Positions 60,881 to 64,000 of a DNA stretch of 64,000 nucleotides are shown here, in pieces. The translations under genes were made by a program, and so were the position numbers. Every line of letters begins with the position of its first letter. The stretch's first letter is position 1. This stretch comes from QGON01 sp963691905 (GTDB lineage: Bacteria; Pseudomonadota; Gammaproteobacteria; Chromatiales; Chromatiaceae), in assembly GCA_963691905.1 (NCBI GenBank), contig OY829894.1, positions 806,001-870,000 on the forward strand, given 5' to 3'. Under the pieces are notes generated by a model. That model made no database searches. It saw only the letters and a list, made by a program, of their open reading frames with translations, and was not told where the DNA came from.

Positions 60881-61552
60881 CTAGTCAGAGAGAGCCAATG
60901 CAGCTGCCCTGTCAATCAACCAGGTAGCTTCGCTGGCCAGGGTAGCCGGTACATCACCAACTTCAAGCGCCCGCCGCACCGCATCAGCTTTAGCGTCACC
61001 CTCCACCATCATCAGGGTATGTTTCGCCGACCTGACAACAGCAGGGGTAATGGTCAAACGTTGTGGCGGCGGTTTACTGCCGACCACAGGAATGATCCGC
61101 CGCTGCCACTCTTCCAGCGCATCCGAATCGGGGAACAGAGAGGCCGTATGTCCATCCTCCCCCAAGCCCAACAGCAGGATGTCAATCTGTTCCGGTAGAA
61201 TCGCTTCATATGCCTCGGCAGCGGTTTCAGGATCATCCTCGCCATGCATGCGATGTAGTATCAGGTCATCCGGCAGACCACGGGGAAAGAGCGCCTCAAC
61301 CGCCGCGCGATAGTTGCTGGCCTCATGGGTTGGGGGCACACAGCGTTCATCGCCGAAGAAGATCGTTATCTTCTTCCAGGGAATCTCCTGCTGAGAGAGT
61401 TTTCGATAAACCGGCATCGGTGTTCCACCCCCTGCCAGCATCAGATGACAACGTTCGTTATGCTGCAACACGGTTTCAATGGTATCCATAATCCACTGTG
61501 ATGCAGTGAGAACAAAACGCGCGCCGTCAATAATGATTCTCTCTCCCGCCAT
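60881..61552 (-). CDS. pgl: 6-phosphogluconolactonase
   Basis: Hydrolyses 6-phosphogluconolactone in the oxidative pentose phosphate or Entner-Doudoroff route. 223 residues of the DevB/NagB-like fold: LMLAGGGTPMPVYRKLS, IFFGDERCVPPTHEASNY, LLGLGEDGHTASLFPDSDAL and PAVVRSAKHTLMMVEGDAKA. Its ATG follows the zwf stop codon directly, so translation is coupled. Confidence 0.95.
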   Translation of the reverse strand: MAGERIIIDGARFVLTASQWIMDTIETVLQHNERCHLMLAGGGTPMPVYRKLSQQEIPWKKITIFFGDERCVPPTHEASNYRAAVEALFPRGLPDDLILHRMHGEDDPETAAEAYEAILPEQIDILLLGLGEDGHTASLFPDSDALEEWQRRIIPVVGSKPPPQRLTITPAVVRSAKHTLMMVEGDAKADAVRRALEVGDVPATLASEATWLIDRAAALALSD

Positions 61553-63082
61553 CTAAACGATCTCCCGCCATTTTCGCTCGTAACGGTGCATAAGCTTATC
61601 GGCCTCCACTGGACCCGCGCTTCCTTCAGCATAGAAGGCCGGATAGCGATCCGTCGCACGCTCCCAGGCCTGCAGAATAGGTGTTACGAATCGCCAGGCA
61701 TGCTCCACCTCGTCACGGCGGGCAAACAGAGTGGCATCGCCACGCATGGCATCAAGCAGCAAGCGCTCATAGGCATCTTTGATCGGATGGTTATAGGCAT
61801 CTGAGTAGCTGAAATCCATCTCCACTGTACCCACCTGCAGTGAATCCCCCGGCTGTTTGCTTATGATTTTGAGATCGATTCCCTCATCCGGCTGGATACG
61901 GATCGTCAACACATTGGAGTCGAGGGTCTGGCAGACATCGTCACGTCCGAAGAGGCAGTGCGGCACAGGACGGAAAACGACAGAGATCTCAGTCATCCGC
62001 GCTTTGAGATGCTTCCCGACCCGTAACATGAAGGGCACCCCCTGCCAGCGCCAGTTGTCGATAAAACACTTGAGCGCCACATAGGTGGGGGTGCGGGAGT
62101 CCTTGTCGACATTCTTCTCATCACGGTAACCCCGGTACTGACCAAACACGACGTTTTTTTCAATATCATCACCGGAAATGGGGCGCAGGGAACGCAACAC
62201 TTCAACCCGTTTATCACGGATATCGTCCGCTGCAAAAGAGATCGGCGTCTCCATGACACAGAGCGACAGTACCTGCAACAGATGGCTCTGCACCATGTCC
62301 CGAATCACCCCGGTCTGGTCATAGAAGCGCCCCCTTCCCTCGACACCAATCGACTCCGCCGCGGTAATCTGGATATGATCGATATATTTTCGGTTCCAGA
62401 GAGGTTCGAAGATGGTGTTGCCGAAACGGGTCACCAGGATATTCTGCACCGTCTCCTTACCGAGGTAATGATCGATACGGTAGACCTGACTCTCATCCAG
62501 CACTTCGCCTACAATACTGTTAAGCTCCTGAGCCGAGGTCAAATCCCTGCCGTAGGGCTTCTCCATGATCACCCGTGACCAAGGGGTTTCCTCACTACTA
62601 TTGTAAAGCAGTCCCGTCTCCTGCAGACGATGCAGTATCTGCGGTGCAGCCGCGGGTGGTGTAGCCAGATAGAAGAGCCGGTTGCCACCTGTACCAAAGC
62701 CCTGCTCCAGAACATCGATTCGTTCCCGTAATGCATTGTAGCCTTCAGGATCCTCAAACGACCCGCGCACATATTCTATGCGTTTGGCAAAGCTCTGCCA
62801 GACCAGCGGGTCGACGGGCTGCGTGCGGGAGTATTCCCTGACCGCACTCTCCAATATTGCCCGAAACTCTTCACTCTCCTGCTCGGTTCGGCTGAAGCCG
62901 ATGACCGCAAACCGCTCATCAATCGCACGTTCACATAGGAGATTGTAGAGCGCCGGCATCAACTTACGGCGAGTCAGATCTCCCGCCGCACCGAAGATGA
63001 CCAGAAGACAGGGAGTCGATCTGTCCGCCTGTAAAAAAGGTTCCCCGGCCTCTGGCCGTATTGCGTAGTCAACGGGTAACAC
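61553..63082 (-). CDS. zwf: glucose-6-phosphate 1-dehydrogenase
   Basis: Oxidises glucose 6-phosphate to the lactone with NAD(P)+. 509 residues. Coenzyme-binding VIFGAAGDLTRRKLMPALYN, substrate-binding YRIDHYLGKETVQNI (catalytic His nearby) and NRKYIDHIQITAAESIGVEG. Standard length. Forms an operon with pgl; gnd lies about 57 kb away near the other end of the window, and no edd/eda is seen. Confidence 0.96.
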   Translation of the reverse strand: MLPVDYAIRPEAGEPFLQADRSTPCLLVIFGAAGDLTRRKLMPALYNLLCERAIDERFAVIGFSRTEQESEEFRAILESAVREYSRTQPVDPLVWQSFAKRIEYVRGSFEDPEGYNALRERIDVLEQGFGTGGNRLFYLATPPAAAPQILHRLQETGLLYNSSEETPWSRVIMEKPYGRDLTSAQELNSIVGEVLDESQVYRIDHYLGKETVQNILVTRFGNTIFEPLWNRKYIDHIQITAAESIGVEGRGRFYDQTGVIRDMVQSHLLQVLSLCVMETPISFAADDIRDKRVEVLRSLRPISGDDIEKNVVFGQYRGYRDEKNVDKDSRTPTYVALKCFIDNWRWQGVPFMLRVGKHLKARMTEISVVFRPVPHCLFGRDDVCQTLDSNVLTIRIQPDEGIDLKIISKQPGDSLQVGTVEMDFSYSDAYNHPIKDAYERLLLDAMRGDATLFARRDEVEHAWRFVTPILQAWERATDRYPAFYAEGSAGPVEADKLMHRYERKWREIV

Positions 63083-63143
63083 CGATATATTTCCTCTATC
63101 TGATCACTCTGCAAAAGCAGGCTGTTTCAAGTATGCAGAACCC

Positions 63144-64000
63144 TTACCTCCCACTCCGAATCGCATTAAGCAGATCATAATGCGAAGGCAGTTTCTGTTT
63201 CAGTTGGCGTTTGACCTCTGCGATATGATTGGAAAAACGCGTCCAGTCACTTTTTACAAGGAAACGTTCAGCCGGGAAATGGCGTCCCTCAAAATAACCT
63301 TTACCAAGCAGGACATAGATATAGTTCCAGTGGCTGAAAAGAAATTTGCCCTCGACATCATGAGGTGACGGCATGAATGATTGCCACATCTCAAGATTTT
63401 CCCGCAGTTTGTCTGGCAGATCGATATCCTCACGGGCGGCAACCCAGAAAGGCTCGGTACGGTTGGAAGTGTAGTAGGTCATGACGATGAAGGAGAGAAT
63501 CTCGTTATACATCCGGTTCATGACTTCATTGAAGCGGTCTACTGTCTTCTGCTCGATGCCCTGCTCGGGATAATAGGTCAGCAGCATGCGCGCCGTCATC
63601 TCGATGGTATAGATCGCGGAAGCCTCCAGAGGCTCCACAAAGCCTGCTGAAAGACCGGTGGCGATAACATTCTTAACCCAGGTGTTGCGTACCCGGCCTA
63701 CGCGCATCTTGATCACCGGCGGCGTTCTTTCCCGCAGGGATTCATCGCCGATGTGTCTGATCAGTTCATCCAATGCTTCATCATCGGAGATGAAACGGCT
63801 TGAGTAAACATAACCCGTGCCCATTCTACTGTAGAGTGGCACATCGAAAGTCCAACCCGCCTTCATCGCCGTTGCAGTGGTGCAAGGAGTAAGTCTCTTA
63901 GGATCTTCATGGGGATGAGGGATGGGGATGGCACGGTCACACAGCAAGTGGTTACCAAATTCGTTAAAGGGCTCTTTCAACACCTGCTGCAATATACGTC
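63144..64000 (-). CDS. flavin-dependent tryptophan-halogenase-family protein, C-terminal part (5' end beyond window)
   Basis: The frame runs open through the right edge, so only the last 285 or so residues are seen. The halogenase family block is clear: ATAMKAGWTFDVPLYSRMGT, GYVYSSRFISDDEALDELI, then NVIATGLSAGFVEPLEASAI, which is near-diagnostic for PrnA-type enzymes. These use FADH2, O2 and halide to halogenate tryptophan or other aromatics. The lysine and FAD motifs of the N-terminus lie outside the window. It is 61 bases upstream of zwf in the same direction. Substrate unknown; many environmental homologues act on other indoles or peptides. Confidence 0.85.
   Translation of the reverse strand, partial: RILQQVLKEPFNEFGNHLLCDRAIPIPHPHEDPKRLTPCTTATAMKAGWTFDVPLYSRMGTGYVYSSRFISDDEALDELIRHIGDESLRERTPPVIKMRVGRVRNTWVKNVIATGLSAGFVEPLEASAIYTIEMTARMLLTYYPEQGIEQKTVDRFNEVMNRMYNEILSFIVMTYYTSNRTEPFWVAAREDIDLPDKLRENLEMWQSFMPSPHDVEGKFLFSHWNYIYVLLGKGYFEGRHFPAERFLVKSDWTRFSNHIAEVKRQLKQKLPSHYDLLNAIRSGR

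Noticed and set aside
1..64000. CRISPR arrays, prophage, insertion sequences, integrase or attachment sites
   Set aside because: No regularly spaced direct repeats, transposase, integrase or phage structural gene was found; the only dispersed repeats are REP-type palindromes.

Overview
This 64 kb window is ordinary, densely coded bacterial chromosome of moderate GC. The gene set points to a sulfur-oxidising, nitrous-oxide-respiring gammaproteobacterium, perhaps near Sedimenticola, Candidatus Thiodiazotropha or other Chromatiales-type symbionts and sediment bacteria. That placement is inferred from a sulfur globule protein, a DsrC-fold protein, a clade II nos cluster, menaquinone genes, GreB/SrkA/ArfB/YaeQ housekeeping genes and GTAG-headed REP palindromes. 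There is no phage, integron, CRISPR array, rRNA or recognisable tRNA.

Layout. 1-8.7 kb: an all-alpha dUTPase (cut by the window edge), an MscS-family channel, the frameshifted remnant of a multiheme cytochrome, 6-phosphogluconate dehydrogenase, and small housekeeping genes (ComEA-like, Sel1 repeat, greB, srkA, arfB, yaeQ). 8.7-11.6 kb: a secreted CAP-domain protein with five tandem cysteine-pair repeats, a sulfur globule protein, and a 63-residue unknown protein whose promoter looks like that of the sulfur globule gene. 11.6-17.8 kb: arsenite methyltransferase arsM, then a TetR/adaptor/RND efflux operon with an operator-like palindrome and a five-codon minigene at its start. 17.8-24.2 kb: three exported proteins of unknown function (a cysteine-rich duplicated protein, an 816-residue lipoprotein and a 219-residue lipoprotein) and a membrane-anchored flavin disulfide reductase.

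24.4-32.9 kb: menaquinone biosynthesis, menF-menD-(alkD-like)-menB-menA-menC-thioesterase in one direction with menE convergent. menD carries a one-base frameshift and no menH is seen. 33.0-47.3 kb: a diheme cytochrome, then a clade II type nos cluster reading leftward: a secreted 113-residue protein, a fused TroA-like/SCO1 protein, Sec-type nosZ, two c-type cytochromes, a NosB-like membrane protein, nosD, nosG, nosH, nosF, nosL, nosY and a small membrane-anchored protein. At least three good FNR/DNR-type boxes precede nosZ and the two cytochrome genes. NosG/NosH in such clusters are thought to draw electrons from menaquinol, so the neighbouring men genes fit functionally.

47.4-64 kb: pyruvate phosphate dikinase, a response regulator with a non-DNA-binding output region, valS, a CoA-binding protein, a cysteine-free DsrC-like protein, a second RND efflux pair, a FimT/GspH-like pseudopilin lacking the usual Glu+5, pgl and zwf (completing the oxidative pentose phosphate branch with gnd near the left end), and the end of a tryptophan-halogenase-family gene cut by the right edge.

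The most unusual item is the TroA-SCO fusion beside nosZ: the three canonical zinc-ligand histidines of its TroA domain read Leu, Phe and Tyr, while the copper ligands of its SCO domain are intact.
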